A DNA stretch of 64,000 nt from Acidobacteriota bacterium (GCA_021818865.1 JAKASX010000008.1:1-64000); one strand, 5' to 3'; counted from the stretch's first letter, positions 33,848-42,965 are shown. Notes: generated from the letters alone by a model not told the origin. Numbers and translations: made by a program.

Positions 33848-36043
33848 TCAAAGCCTGCTGCGGGCAAGATCGATTTGCGCGGCCATGGCTTCGAAGACGC
33901 CGGCGACAACCTGCTCGCCTTGCCGTGCAGCGGCCCAATGGCCCTGCTCCATGTTTTCGCGAATGGCGGGCAGGGTTTTCACGCCGTAGCCGGTGTAAAC
34001 GCCCGGTGCGTAAATCTGGTTTTTGTACCAGCCTCGAATGCGGCCGTCGCTCAAGCCCTGCGCCGTATCCATTTTCCGGTCCACTTCGTAAATCGCCTGA
34101 TTCAGCTCGGCGAGTTCGGCGGGCGATTTCTGGAACACGCTGCCCGATAGCATCGCGCTCTGATAGGCCTGGGCGTAATCGTTTGCAGCCTGCCGCAGCC
34201 GGGCGAGCGAAGCATCGAGCAGGGTGAAATCGAACGATGGCGCGTTGGGCGTCGAATCGCGGAGCTGTTTGAGCTGCTCGACGTAGAGCGCCATCGTATC
34301 GGCGAAATCCGTGTAGTCGAACGGCAGCACGGGCGCATCGGCCAGGCGCATCAGCGTCACGCCCATCACTCGCGTGAACGTCTGCTCGTAGGCGAACGTG
34401 GGATCGCCGAAATGCGTGAACCAGTAGAAATCGTCGTAGACGGAATGGTAGACGCCGCCCGGGCTGCCGCCGTAGAAGCCGAGATTGGCCGAGGCGATGC
34501 CCAAATGATCGAGGAACGTGCTGTAATCGGAACCCGCGCCCAGCGCGCCGAAGCGCAGATCGGCGCGGCTTTCGATCGCCTGGCGCATCGCCATTGATTT
34601 TGCGTTTTTCAGCTCGCGCTCGCGCATCACCTCGTAAAGCGATTTGCCGGAGACGGGATCGTTGAAATCACGCGCAATCTGGTTGAAGAATTTTTCGAGC
34701 GTGTGCGAGGTCTCAACGCCGAGCACGTTCGTGTCGGTCGAATCGCTGTTGATGTAGGCGACGGCGTTTTGCTCGAGCTCGGCCGCGTGCTGCTCGGCCC
34801 ATTCCGTCGAGCCGAAAAGCCCCGGCTCCTCGCCGTCCCAGGTAAACAGCATGATCGTGCGCTTCGGCCGCCAGCCCTCTTTCAGCAATTCGCCGAACGC
34901 GCGGGCGTCTTCGAGCACCGTCGAAGTTCCGCTGACAGGATCATCGGCGCCATTCACCCATGCGTCGTAATGATTGCCATGCAGGACCCACTGGTTCGGC
35001 CACTCGCTGCCCGGAATGACGGCGACCACGTCATTCACCGTGTGCTGGCCCCAATCGAATTTCAGCTTCATATGCACCGTCGCGGGACCCGGTCCGATGT
35101 GATAGGTGAATCCCAGCGCGCCGCGCCAGCTTTCCGGCGCCACCGGTCCGCCGAGCGCTTTCAGCAGCGGCGTGGCGTCGGCGTAGGAAATCGGCATGGT
35201 GGGAATCTTGGCGAAGACCGGCCTTGCCTCCGCCATCGTTAGTCTTTTCGCGCCGGGCGTGGAGGCCCAGCCCGGCGTCAGCGGATCGCCGGGCCAAGTG
35301 GCCGCTTCATCGGCTACGTCGCCGCGCTGCACGCCTTCGGGCGGCCGGTAGGGTCCCTTGGGGAAAACGTCGCCCTGAAAATAACCGTCGTCGCGCGGAT
35401 CGGAATAGATGAGGCAGGCAATCGCGCCGTGCTGGGCCGCCACTTTCGGCTTGATTCCGCGCCACGCGTGGCCGTAGCGCGCGATCACGATTTTGCCGCG
35501 CACGCTGATGTGCAGTTTCGCGAGTTCGGCGTAATCCTCCGGCAAGCCGTAATTCACGTAGACGAGCTCGCCGGTGACGTCGCCATCTGGCGAATACGCG
35601 TTGTAGGTTGGCGTCTGGCCCGTTTGCCCGGAAGTGGGGTCGCCGGGCACCGGCGGTTCCTTGAGTTTCAGCGCGTAATGGGTCGGCGCGGTCATTTCCA
35701 CCTGGCGTTCGATCGGCGTGGGGAAAAGGACGCGGTAGCTTTCGACGTGCGCGTCGAGCCCGAAACTCTTGAACTGGCCGAGGATGTACTGGGCGAGTTT
35801 GTGGTCGTAAGGCTGGCCGATGGTGTGCGGCTCGGCGCTGAGGACCTGCATGAATTGGCGGATGCTGGCGGGTTGCGGGATCGCGTCGAATTTCGCTTCC
35901 CACGCGACCTCGCTTTGTTCCGTTTGCGGCGAAAAACCCATCATCGTCGCCGGTCGCGGCTCGGTGCCGGAACTGGCGCCGAATGCGAATATCGCGCCCG
36001 CCAAAGACACCACCCCCGCCGTTGTTTTCAGCCAGGTCTTCAC
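33848..36043 (-). CDS. M28 metallopeptidase, glutamate carboxypeptidase II-like
   Basis: GTG 36043, 7 nt after GGGAGG, gives 731 residues with a signal-like N-terminus (VKTWLKTTAGVVSLAGAIFAFGASSG). The order is a PA-type domain (about 120-290), then the M28 zinc site: HYDAWVNGADDPVSG, the catalytic pair in WDGEEPG, INSDSTD and HSVYDDFYW. A C-terminal helical dimerisation domain follows. This matches the M28B group, which removes C-terminal glutamate or other residues from peptides, here probably in the periplasm. An in-frame ATG 11 codons upstream lacks a ribosome site. Confidence 0.93.
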   Translation of the reverse strand: MKTWLKTTAGVVSLAGAIFAFGASSGTEPRPATMMGFSPQTEQSEVAWEAKFDAIPQPASIRQFMQVLSAEPHTIGQPYDHKLAQYILGQFKSFGLDAHVESYRVLFPTPIERQVEMTAPTHYALKLKEPPVPGDPTSGQTGQTPTYNAYSPDGDVTGELVYVNYGLPEDYAELAKLHISVRGKIVIARYGHAWRGIKPKVAAQHGAIACLIYSDPRDDGYFQGDVFPKGPYRPPEGVQRGDVADEAATWPGDPLTPGWASTPGAKRLTMAEARPVFAKIPTMPISYADATPLLKALGGPVAPESWRGALGFTYHIGPGPATVHMKLKFDWGQHTVNDVVAVIPGSEWPNQWVLHGNHYDAWVNGADDPVSGTSTVLEDARAFGELLKEGWRPKRTIMLFTWDGEEPGLFGSTEWAEQHAAELEQNAVAYINSDSTDTNVLGVETSHTLEKFFNQIARDFNDPVSGKSLYEVMRERELKNAKSMAMRQAIESRADLRFGALGAGSDYSTFLDHLGIASANLGFYGGSPGGVYHSVYDDFYWFTHFGDPTFAYEQTFTRVMGVTLMRLADAPVLPFDYTDFADTMALYVEQLKQLRDSTPNAPSFDFTLLDASLARLRQAANDYAQAYQSAMLSGSVFQKSPAELAELNQAIYEVDRKMDTAQGLSDGRIRGWYKNQIYAPGVYTGYGVKTLPAIRENMEQGHWAAARQGEQVVAGVFEAMAAQIDLARSRL

Positions 36044-36189
36044 CGGCGAACCTCCCACCCTTGCTTCGCGTCCCACCCGCCACGTGCATCGCGCAGCGGC
36101 CGTGTTCCGCTTCTATCACAGCGAAGAGCGCAGTGGCAAGGAAGGGAATCGCGGCCCGCAAAGCACGGGACGCAAAAGCGCCCGAAGTC

Positions 36190-37263
36190 CTATTGGACGG
36201 TCGGATGGGCGGAATCACTGGAAAACGGAGCGGGGACGCGGCCGAGTTGCGCGATCACGCCGAGGATGGCTCCCGTGACGAGCGCCGGGTCGTCGAGCTG
36301 TACCCAGTGTCCGCTGCCTCGTGCCACCAGGAGCTTGCCCTGCGACGAAAGACGCGCGATCGCCATCTGCTCGGCCAGGCGTGCGGGTTCGGTATTCGCG
36401 GCGGAAATCACCACCACTGGCTTGCCCTCGAGCCGATCGCCCGCGCGCAGCACTTGCGCGGCGCTTTCCGGCATCGCCTCGATCTGGCTGGCCATCGCCT
36501 CGTAAAATTTCGGCTGCACCCAGAAACGGGAAACAATCGCGCGGTCGCGACCCGGAAGTTTCGTTAGAGGCCCGATCATCGTGCCCGCATCGGCCAGAAC
36601 GCCGTTGCTCATGAACAGCACGGAAAGCCGGGCGAGCGTGTGCGCGCCCGCGCGGGCCGCCAGCGCCACGAGGCGTGGCAGGCCGAAGCGTGCGAGTCGC
36701 GCCGCGCGCCGGCAGAGTTTCGCTCCGCCCGCCAGCCGTCGCCGTTCCCGCTCGCTGAGCGGCGCCCATTCGCCGGGGCCGACCGGATCCACCAGCACGA
36801 GAGCGGCGACTTCATCGGGATAGCGCGAAGCGAACAGACGAGTTGTGAGCCCACCGAAAGAGTGGCCGACCAGAACGTAAGGCCCTTCGATACCCGCGCC
36901 ATCGAGCAGTGCATGCAACTCCTCGACGATGCGCTCTGCGGTTCGCGGCTCGCTCCTGCGCTCGCTCCAGCCGAGCCCCGCGCGGTCATAGCTTACGACG
37001 CGCACTACGCGCGAAAGTTCGCGTTGCACCTGGCTCCAGCTCAGCACGCTTCCCGGCAGACCCGCTTCGCAGACCACCGTCGGATGGCCCTTGCCGCTTT
37101 CGAGAATGTGCAGGCGCCGACCGCCGACGTGCACCAGGCGTCCCGGCGGCGGATACCGGCGCAAATCCGCTGCCGTTCCAAACGCCTGATAGGCTACGCC
37201 TATACCACCAAAGGCGGCGATGACGCCCAGAAAAATTCCGGCGATTTCCAGCAGATGCGGCAA
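36190..37263 (-). CDS. membrane-anchored alpha/beta hydrolase
   Basis: The 357-residue protein starts with one membrane segment (about 5-26) and then an alpha/beta hydrolase fold. The nucleophile is in GHSFGG, an acidic residue in LVLVDPVGPGEW, and the histidine near the C-terminus in GSGHWVQLDDP. Such proteins hydrolyse esters or related bonds; the substrate cannot be told. A gap of 146 nt without a gene separates it from the M28 gene on the same strand. Confidence 0.87.
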   Translation of the reverse strand: MPHLLEIAGIFLGVIAAFGGIGVAYQAFGTAADLRRYPPPGRLVHVGGRRLHILESGKGHPTVVCEAGLPGSVLSWSQVQRELSRVVRVVSYDRAGLGWSERRSEPRTAERIVEELHALLDGAGIEGPYVLVGHSFGGLTTRLFASRYPDEVAALVLVDPVGPGEWAPLSERERRRLAGGAKLCRRAARLARFGLPRLVALAARAGAHTLARLSVLFMSNGVLADAGTMIGPLTKLPGRDRAIVSRFWVQPKFYEAMASQIEAMPESAAQVLRAGDRLEGKPVVVISAANTEPARLAEQMAIARLSSQGKLLVARGSGHWVQLDDPALVTGAILGVIAQLGRVPAPFSSDSAHPTVQ

Positions 37264-37298
37264 ATCGTTCTCCCCTTCCCTTGCCGTGCGGCGGCCGG

Positions 37299-37580
37299 TC
37301 AGCCGCGCAGGCGGCCGCGAATTTCCTGTTCGTATCCAGGGAAATAGCGGCCAATTTCGCGCAGATCGAATTTGCGCAGAATGGATTCCTTCGGCTCGTT
37401 TTCCAGCAGGAATTCGAAGGAAATACGCACCAGTTCCGCGACGGTCTTTTTCCCGTGCAGGAGCGAGCGCGCGTAATCGGGCTCGACGTTGACGATGTGG
37501 CGGGTTTCGCCGCGGCCTTCGCGCAGCGTCACCTCGAATCGCGTTCCATCCACCGCTTGCACCAGGATTTCCGCCGCCAT
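37299..37580 (-). CDS. conserved hypothetical protein, 93 residues
   Basis: ATG 37580, preceded by AGAGGG, gives a 93-residue protein without signal peptide or membrane segments. The first part (ILVQAVDGTRFEVTLREGRGETRHIVNVEP) looks like a small beta-domain. The second part is helical (TVAELVRISFEFLLENEPKESILRKFDLREIGRYFPGYEQEI). I do not recognise a named family. Upstream frame extensions lack a ribosome site. Confidence 0.65.
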   Translation of the reverse strand: MAAEILVQAVDGTRFEVTLREGRGETRHIVNVEPDYARSLLHGKKTVAELVRISFEFLLENEPKESILRKFDLREIGRYFPGYEQEIRGRLRG

Positions 37581-37728
37581 TGCGTTACCCTCTGATTTTT
37601 GATGGTAGGCAGAGGTTTGCTGAGGGTCAACCCGGACGTTTCGAGCCTGCCGCGCGGGCCCGGTTCGCGCATAATACCGGTTTGCGCCGCGCCCTTGGCG
37701 CAAACGCGAAGTTAGGCCAGGAGGAATG

Positions 37729-38076
37729 ATGGAAAAAATCGAGGAATTTCATGCTTTCCGCGCGGAGATGAACCGCCGCATCAAGGCGAGCGGACATCTG
37801 GGCCTAAAGCGATTCTTCGCGCTCGATCACCAGGCGTACGAGCCCGGCGCGCTCGGCGCGAAGACGAAAGAGCTTCTGGGACTGGTCGCTTCGCTCGTGC
37901 TTCGCTGCGACGATTGCGTCACCTATCACCTGGAGCGTTGCGCCGAGGAAGGATGGACGCGAGGCGAAGTGATCGACGCGTTGAACGTGGGGCTGGTGGT
38001 GGGCGGCTCGATCGCGATTCCGCATCTGCGGCGTGCGTTCGCGCGGATGCAGGAAATCGAGCGGCTGGCGGAATAG
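37729..38076 (+). CDS. carboxymuconolactone decarboxylase / AhpD-like protein
   Basis: The 115-residue protein has the AhpD-type motif RCDDCVTYHLE, with redox-active cysteines in CxxC and a histidine three residues later, in an all-helical fold. It is probably a small peroxidase-like or disulfide reductase protein; gamma-carboxymuconolactone decarboxylase itself lacks the CxxC. AGGAGG lies 4 nt before ATG 37729 and only 1 nt before ATG 37726, so I prefer the second ATG. Confidence 0.92.
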   Translation: MEKIEEFHAFRAEMNRRIKASGHLGLKRFFALDHQAYEPGALGAKTKELLGLVASLVLRCDDCVTYHLERCAEEGWTRGEVIDALNVGLVVGGSIAIPHLRRAFARMQEIERLAE

Positions 38077-38153
38077 GCAGGCCCGGGCTGTCGAGGAGGC
38101 CGCGCGTCCAGCCCGGGCGTGGTCCTCTATCCCGTTTTCGCCGCGAATCGCAC

Positions 38154-38159
38154 TAGAAT
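38154..38159 (+). promoter_or_regulatory. -10 box that predicts a leaderless mRNA
   Basis: TAGAAT (5/6 match) ends 6 nt before the metal-exporter ATG at 38166, so transcription should start at or next to the ATG. There is no Shine-Dalgarno sequence upstream and no good -35. Confidence 0.4.
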
Positions 38160-38165
38160 ACTTGC

Positions 38166-39134
38166 ATGGCGACCCCGGTGGGACATCACCATCACGGTGG
38201 CTATCCTCACGCCCAGGAGTTTTTTGGGTCGGGAGCGGTGGGCCATTGGACCAGGCGCTTGAAATGGGCGCTGGTCGCGAATTTTGGACTCGTCGTCGCC
38301 GAGCTCGTGGGCGGCATCGCAATCCATTCGATGGCGGTGGTGAGCGACGGCGTCCACAACCTCACCGACGTGCCCACGCTGGCGATATCCTGGCTCGCGG
38401 TGCGATGGGCCACGCGGCCGCCCACCAGCGAAAAGACCTACGGCTACCATCGCGCCGGTATCCTGGCCGCGTTCACGAACGCGCTGGTGCTGGTTTTTGT
38501 GGGGTCATACGTCGTCTGGGCCTCTTACCTCCGGCTGCGCCATCCGGTTGAGGTGCATTCGGGTCCGATGCTGGCGCTGGGCGCGCTCGCGCTGATGGTG
38601 AACGGCGGCACCACGCTCGCTCTCGTGCGCGGCCGCCGCGATCTAAATCTTCGCGCAATCGTGATTCACAATCTCGGCGATTCTCTCTCGAACGTCGCCA
38701 TTCTCGCCGGCGCGCTCATCATCCATTTCACCGGCATCTTCTGGATCGATCCGCTGATCGGCTTGGCGATTGGCGCCATGGTGATCTGGACAACAATCGG
38801 GATTCTCCGCGACAGCAGCCATATCCTGCTCGAAGGTTCCCCCAAGCAGATGCGGCTCGAGGAAATCGCCGAAGCGATTCTGGATCTTCCGCCGGTGCAG
38901 GAGATCCACGATATCCACGTCTGGACGCTCGGCACCGATCAGCACATTCTTTCCTGCCACGTGCGCATCCCCGACATGCACATGGAGGAAAGCGAAAAAC
39001 TACTCCAGCGAATCAACGAGCGTCTGGCCGAGCGATTCGAAATCCGCCACACCACGATCCAATTCGAGCGTTCCGGCCTGATCGGCCAGGAGGGCCTCTA
39101 TATGCCCCGACCGCTCGATTCCGCTTCCTCCTGA
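38166..39134 (+). CDS. cation diffusion facilitator metal exporter
   Basis: The 322-residue protein begins with a histidine cluster (GHHHHGGYPH) and has six membrane segments (about 33-185), then a cytoplasmic domain. Transport-site residues of CDF proteins are visible in VSDGVHNLTD (helix 2) and IHNLGDSLSN (helix 5). The C-terminal domain has DIHVWTLG and HILSCHVRI, as in the ZitB/CzcD group. It exports zinc or related divalent ions by proton antiport. Confidence 0.94.
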   Translation: MATPVGHHHHGGYPHAQEFFGSGAVGHWTRRLKWALVANFGLVVAELVGGIAIHSMAVVSDGVHNLTDVPTLAISWLAVRWATRPPTSEKTYGYHRAGILAAFTNALVLVFVGSYVVWASYLRLRHPVEVHSGPMLALGALALMVNGGTTLALVRGRRDLNLRAIVIHNLGDSLSNVAILAGALIIHFTGIFWIDPLIGLAIGAMVIWTTIGILRDSSHILLEGSPKQMRLEEIAEAILDLPPVQEIHDIHVWTLGTDQHILSCHVRIPDMHMEESEKLLQRINERLAERFEIRHTTIQFERSGLIGQEGLYMPRPLDSASS

Positions 39135-39210
39135 TTGGACACGGTGTCGCTGCCGCGTGCGCCAGAACCCTTCGCGCCGCGCCTGCAACGTGGTTGTCGA
39201 AGCCAGGAAA

Positions 39211-40047
39211 TCAATCCGTCAGATGAAGGAACGTGCCGCGTTCGGCATTGCGGTCTTCGGTGGCTTTCAAATCGAGCTGGCTGATTGCGATCGTCTTCCG
39301 CCGCCCTTCCGGAGTGATATAAACCACTTGCTTTCCCTGCTCGGTGAAAGCAGTCGCCTGAATCACCTTGCCATCCCGCTCGACGAGGAACAGATTCCCG
39401 AGCGGAGGCAGCGGCGGAGGCGGAGGAGTGGCGGCTTGCGGCGCGGGTGCGGGAGCAGCCTGTTGTTGCGGGGAAACGGCCGGTTGGGCTGCCGGTTGCT
39501 GCAACACGATAATTTGCGGCTGCGCGGGCGCGCCCACGACCACCGGCGGCGTACCGTAGCCATAATCGGGGAAGAAGGCTGCCGGCGCTTCCTGCGGTAA
39601 CTGCTGGGTAAGCGCCAATTCCTGCTGCGTGAGCGGATCGATGATCGCTCGCACGGCCAAGTCGCTATTGATAGCAGCCAAGTGCGTGAAATCAAAGCCC
39701 AGGCCGGGTGCCGGGTTGAGCAGCTGGCCGAGCGGAATCGGCGTGCCGCCAAGGCTCGTCACGACGGGCGTAGAAAGTGGGAGGGTTGAGACCGTGCTCG
39801 TCGCGGTCGCCGTTGTGTTCGTCCCGGGGTTTCCGGGTGCGATCGTGACCACCCGCACCGGAGCTTCCCCGACGCGCACCGTCGGCGGAGCCGGACGCAC
39901 AAAGCCAACCGGCCGCACCGGAGCGGGAACCATGCGAACCGCCTGCACCGGCATCGCCGGACGTGCCATGGGGCGACCCGCCTGTGCATTCAGGGAAGCC
40001 GCTCCGAGGAAAATGACCGCTGCCACCAGACCCAGAGTTCCGCGCAT
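39211..40047 (-). CDS. secreted proline- and glutamine-rich protein
   Basis: ATG 40047 gives 278 residues with a signal peptide (MRGTLGLVAAVIFLGAASLNAQ). The mature part is rich in Pro, Ala, Val and Gln, with low-complexity stretches (about 180-225, including PPPPPLPP). The C-terminus is more ordered (LFLVERDGKVIQATAFTEQGKQVVYITPEGRRKTIAISQLDL). AGAGGGTA lies 7 nt upstream. It is probably an envelope or surface protein. I recognise no catalytic motif. Confidence 0.7.
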   Translation of the reverse strand: MRGTLGLVAAVIFLGAASLNAQAGRPMARPAMPVQAVRMVPAPVRPVGFVRPAPPTVRVGEAPVRVVTIAPGNPGTNTTATATSTVSTLPLSTPVVTSLGGTPIPLGQLLNPAPGLGFDFTHLAAINSDLAVRAIIDPLTQQELALTQQLPQEAPAAFFPDYGYGTPPVVVGAPAQPQIIVLQQPAAQPAVSPQQQAAPAPAPQAATPPPPPLPPLGNLFLVERDGKVIQATAFTEQGKQVVYITPEGRRKTIAISQLDLKATEDRNAERGTFLHLTD

Positions 40048-40166
40048 GGCCGTACCCTCTATCAAAGAAGATGCCGGGCCGAAGCCTCCGGTTACCACCA
40101 TTTTACCCCCGCGGCGGCAGGGCGGACGGGGGATTTGCAATTCGTCTTTGCGCATTCCGCCGCCTG

Positions 40167-40175
40167 TGCTATAAG
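40167..40175 (+). promoter_or_regulatory. extended -10 promoter of the zinc-ribbon gene
   Basis: TGcTATAAG (TG, one base, then a 5/6 match to TATAAT) lies 14 nt upstream of ATG 40190. The transcript would start about 8 nt before the ATG, leaving no room for a Shine-Dalgarno sequence. Confidence 0.5.
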
Positions 40176-40189
40176 CTTTTGCCCATCGG

Positions 40190-40351
40190 ATGGTAGAGAA
40201 GCAGCCGGAAACGGTCGAGAACGAAAAGAAGCCGGAGCCCGAAAACGCTTCAGACTTCTGCCCGGTATGCTCGCGCCGACTGGAGAGCCGCTCCTGCAAG
40301 CTGATTTGTCCGCAGTGCGGCTATTATATGTCCTGTTCGGACTACTACTGA
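40190..40351 (+). CDS. 53-residue zinc-ribbon protein
   Basis: ATG 40190 encodes 53 residues. An acidic and lysine-rich N-terminal tail (1-20) is followed by CPVCSRRLESRSC and CPQCGYYMSCSDYY. Cysteines at 24, 27, 40 and 43 form two CxxC knuckles, and two more cysteines lie at 36 and 49. This is a rubredoxin- or zinc-ribbon-like metal-binding domain. The function is unknown; nucleic-acid or protein binding would be typical. It precedes the STAS gene on the same strand by 69 nt and has its own promoter candidate. Confidence 0.72.
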   Translation: MVEKQPETVENEKKPEPENASDFCPVCSRRLESRSCKLICPQCGYYMSCSDYY

Positions 40352-40420
40352 GAACACCCGGCGCCCGCAACGGCCCGGGACCCTGGGATCCCGAATTCTG
40401 ACGCGTGAGGAGGCTCGAAC

Positions 40421-40768
40421 GTGCCGCTGAAAATGACCGAGCGAATGGTGGAAGGAGTTTCCGTGCTGGACCTGGAAGGGCGCATCGTGCTTGGAGAGGA
40501 ATCCAGCGCATTGCGGGAACGGGTGAAGACGCTGCTGGGCCAGGACCGCAAGAAAATCATCCTGAACATGGCCCAGGTTTCCTATATCGATAGCGCGGGC
40601 CTGGGCGCGCTGGTCGCCTCCTACACGAGCGCGAAAAATCAGGGCGCGATGCTGAAGCTGGTCAGCCTCGGCCAGAAATTCCGCGAAGTGTTGCAGGTGA
40701 CCAAGCTGCTCACCGTTTTCGAGGTCTACGACACCGAGCAGGCGGCGATCGCGAGCTTTCCGAAGTAG
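40421..40768 (+). CDS. STAS-domain anti-sigma-factor antagonist
   Basis: The 115-residue protein is a single STAS domain (VSVLDLEGRIVLGEESSALRERV ... KKIILNMAQVSYIDSAGLGALVASY). The serine in IDSAGLG is the usual phosphorylation site of SpoIIAA and RsbV. In the unphosphorylated form it would bind an anti-sigma kinase and free the sigma factor. No kinase gene is adjacent, so the partner is elsewhere. The GTG start follows GAGGAGG by 7-8 nt. It converges on the DUF1015 gene with a 6-nt gap. Confidence 0.93.
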   Translation: MPLKMTERMVEGVSVLDLEGRIVLGEESSALRERVKTLLGQDRKKIILNMAQVSYIDSAGLGALVASYTSAKNQGAMLKLVSLGQKFREVLQVTKLLTVFEVYDTEQAAIASFPK

Positions 40769-40774
40769 CGCGCT

Positions 40775-42109
40775 TTAGCCGTCGAGCCGGTAGAGCGTGA
40801 GGCCGCTCAGCAGCTTCGGGTAGAAATCGGTGGATTTTTCCGGCAGCACGCAACCGCCGAATGCCGCCGCGGTCACCTGCTCGATGCGCGCTGGATTCAT
40901 CAGCAGCGCCAGTTGCGCGCGCCCGGCGTCCACCGCGCCGAGCGCGGCCTCGAATTCCCGTTCGTATTCCACGCGGCTTTCCGCCGAAACCTGATCCTGC
41001 GTGACGCCCAGTCCCTGCTCGAGGATCAGCCGGTGCAACAGCACAACGTCCAGCCGTTGCGCTTCCGGCTCCACGCCGGAGAGCGTGCGATCCAGATCCA
41101 CGCCACCGCGCAGCAGAAACAGGTAAAACGCTCCTCCGCCCGCATATGCGCCGATAGCGCGGCGAGTGCGGCCGCGGCCTTCGAGAGCATGCCGGAATTC
41201 GGCGAGCGCGGTTTCGCGCTCCTCGGGCCCGGAAAACGGATAGCCGTACCATTCGAAAAACGGCTCGATCCGCCGGCGAAACGTCTGGAAATCGAAACCC
41301 GGGATTCCCGAGAGCAGCCGGTGCGTCGGCAGAATCGTCAGCCCTTCACTTTCCGTATTGAAGAGAGCCATCATCGCCTTTTCGGCTGGGGCATCCGGAT
41401 TCACCGAGCCGGCCGAGCGGCGGCATTCGTCGCGAAAGGCGAGCGCGGTTTCGTAGCGGTGATGGCCGTCAGCGATCATCAGCGGCTTCGGCCCGAGCAG
41501 CGCCGCGAGCCCGGCGATCTTTTCGCCGTCCGCGAGCGCCCATAGCCGGTGCTCGACGCCATTTTCATCGGTCAATTCGGCAGCCGGTTCGCGTTCAGCC
41601 GCCTCGGCCAAAATGCGGTCGGAGGCCCGTTCGGGATCCGAATAGACGAGGAACAGGAGTCCGGTTTGCGTCCGCGTTTGCCGCAATAACTCGAGCCGGT
41701 CGGCGCGCGGCGCGGGCAGCGTGCGCTCGTGGCGGAAAACGACTTTCGCGGCGTAATCCTCGAGGCGCCCCAGCGCGATGAATCCCTTGCGCGTGCGCCG
41801 CTGGTGCGTGCCGGGAACGGTGTAGCGCTGGAAATAGGGGTAAATGGCAGGCTCGGCGTCGCGCAGGATCACGCCATCGCGAATCCACACGTCGAGCGTT
41901 GCGCGCGCGCGCATATAAACGTTGTTTTCCGCGCCGTCGCCGGGCTGCGGGACGCCCTTTTCGACGCGAATGAAATTGTAGGGGCTGGCCGCCAGATAGC
42001 GCTGCTGCATTTCCGCGCTGATTTTGTCGTAGGGCTGCGTGACGGCGTCGGCCAGGCGCACCCGCTTGGGGTCGTAGCGCCACGCTCGAAACGGAAAAAT
42101 TTCTGCCAT
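40775..42109 (-). CDS. DUF1015-family protein
   Basis: The 444-residue protein is a full-length DUF1015 member, with the family's opening MAEIFPFRAWRYDP and QPYDKIS, the internal YFQRYTVPGT and the histidine-rich IADGHHRYETAL. The function of this family is not settled; the conserved DGHHRYE suggests a metal or phosphate site. It is cytoplasmic, without signal or membrane segments. It is transcribed divergently from the HAD phosphatase gene. Confidence 0.93.
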   Translation of the reverse strand: MAEIFPFRAWRYDPKRVRLADAVTQPYDKISAEMQQRYLAASPYNFIRVEKGVPQPGDGAENNVYMRARATLDVWIRDGVILRDAEPAIYPYFQRYTVPGTHQRRTRKGFIALGRLEDYAAKVVFRHERTLPAPRADRLELLRQTRTQTGLLFLVYSDPERASDRILAEAAEREPAAELTDENGVEHRLWALADGEKIAGLAALLGPKPLMIADGHHRYETALAFRDECRRSAGSVNPDAPAEKAMMALFNTESEGLTILPTHRLLSGIPGFDFQTFRRRIEPFFEWYGYPFSGPEERETALAEFRHALEGRGRTRRAIGAYAGGGAFYLFLLRGGVDLDRTLSGVEPEAQRLDVVLLHRLILEQGLGVTQDQVSAESRVEYEREFEAALGAVDAGRAQLALLMNPARIEQVTAAAFGGCVLPEKSTDFYPKLLSGLTLYRLDG

Positions 42110-42177
42110 CGGCGTATCGGTGAGGGAGCGAAGCCGATGATTCTACCAGCCGCGGGCTCGCGCGCCAATTTCCGCCG

Positions 42178-42215
42178 CGCGGCATTTGCGCCACGCGGCA
42201 TTTGCGCCACGCGGC
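42178..42215. repeat. 16-bp tandem repeat, about 2.4 copies
   Basis: CGCGGCATTTGCGCCA occurs at 42178-42193 and 42194-42209 without a mismatch, followed by CGCGGC of a third copy. It sits in the divergent gap between the DUF1015 and HAD genes and might be a regulatory site or simple replication slippage. Confidence 0.7.
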
Positions 42216-42290
42216 TGGGCCGGGCATGCTAGTTATTTGGACCCGTGCGGCTGGGCGATCGGCCGCCGGCGACGGCAAGGAGGGTTCGCG

Positions 42291-42965
42291 TTGGGCAGCC
42301 GCTTTCCCGAAGTCGTAGCGCTCGTCTTCGATCTCGATGGCACGTTGATTGACTCGAAGCAGGATCTGGTGCTTGCGGTAAACGCCACGCGGCGGCACGT
42401 GGGCCTTGCCGCGCTCGATGCCGAGGTTGTTTCGAGCTACGTTGGCGAAGGCATGCAGAGACTGATCGAGCGGGCGATGGGCGAAGGCTTTTCCATGCCG
42501 ATCATCAAGCAGGCGATGGCCTTTTTCCTCGAGTATTACCGCGAGCACATGCTCGACAACACCGTCACCTATCCCGGCGTACACGAGGCGCTCGAGGTGC
42601 TCCGCGGCCGTCCTCTGGCCGTGCTCACCAACAAGCCGGTGCGATTCAGCCGCTCTATTCTCGAAGGCCTTGGGATCGCCCACTATTTTCGGCAGGTTTA
42701 CGGCGGAAACAGTTTCGAAAAGAAAAAGCCCGATCCAACGGGAATGAACGCGCTGCTTTCCGAATTCCAAATTGCCCCGCGCCAGGCGATGATGGTCGGC
42801 GATTCGGCGATCGATATTCAGACGGCGCGAAACGCCGGCACGTGGTCCGCGGGCGTGACCTACGGACTAAGCAGCTCCACGCTCGAAGTCCTGCCGCCCG
42901 ATGTGCTGCTCGATTCCCTCGCCGAACTGCCCGCCTGCCTCAACGGCGCCGGCGCACCGCACTGA
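42291..42965 (+). CDS. gph: HAD-family phosphatase, phosphoglycolate phosphatase-like
   Basis: A TTG start at 42291, 6 nt after AAGGAGG, gives 224 residues. HAD motifs are in order: VFDLDGTLIDS (nucleophile Asp), LAVLTNKP (motif II), K in EKKKPDPTG (motif III) and MVGDSAIDIQTARNAG (motif IV). A helical cap sits between motifs I and II. The layout fits phosphoglycolate phosphatase, which removes phosphate from 2-phosphoglycolate, but related HAD enzymes take other substrates. A longer frame to ATG 42186 lacks a ribosome site and family similarity. Confidence 0.88.
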   Translation: MGSRFPEVVALVFDLDGTLIDSKQDLVLAVNATRRHVGLAALDAEVVSSYVGEGMQRLIERAMGEGFSMPIIKQAMAFFLEYYREHMLDNTVTYPGVHEALEVLRGRPLAVLTNKPVRFSRSILEGLGIAHYFRQVYGGNSFEKKKPDPTGMNALLSEFQIAPRQAMMVGDSAIDIQTARNAGTWSAGVTYGLSSSTLEVLPPDVLLDSLAELPACLNGAGAPH

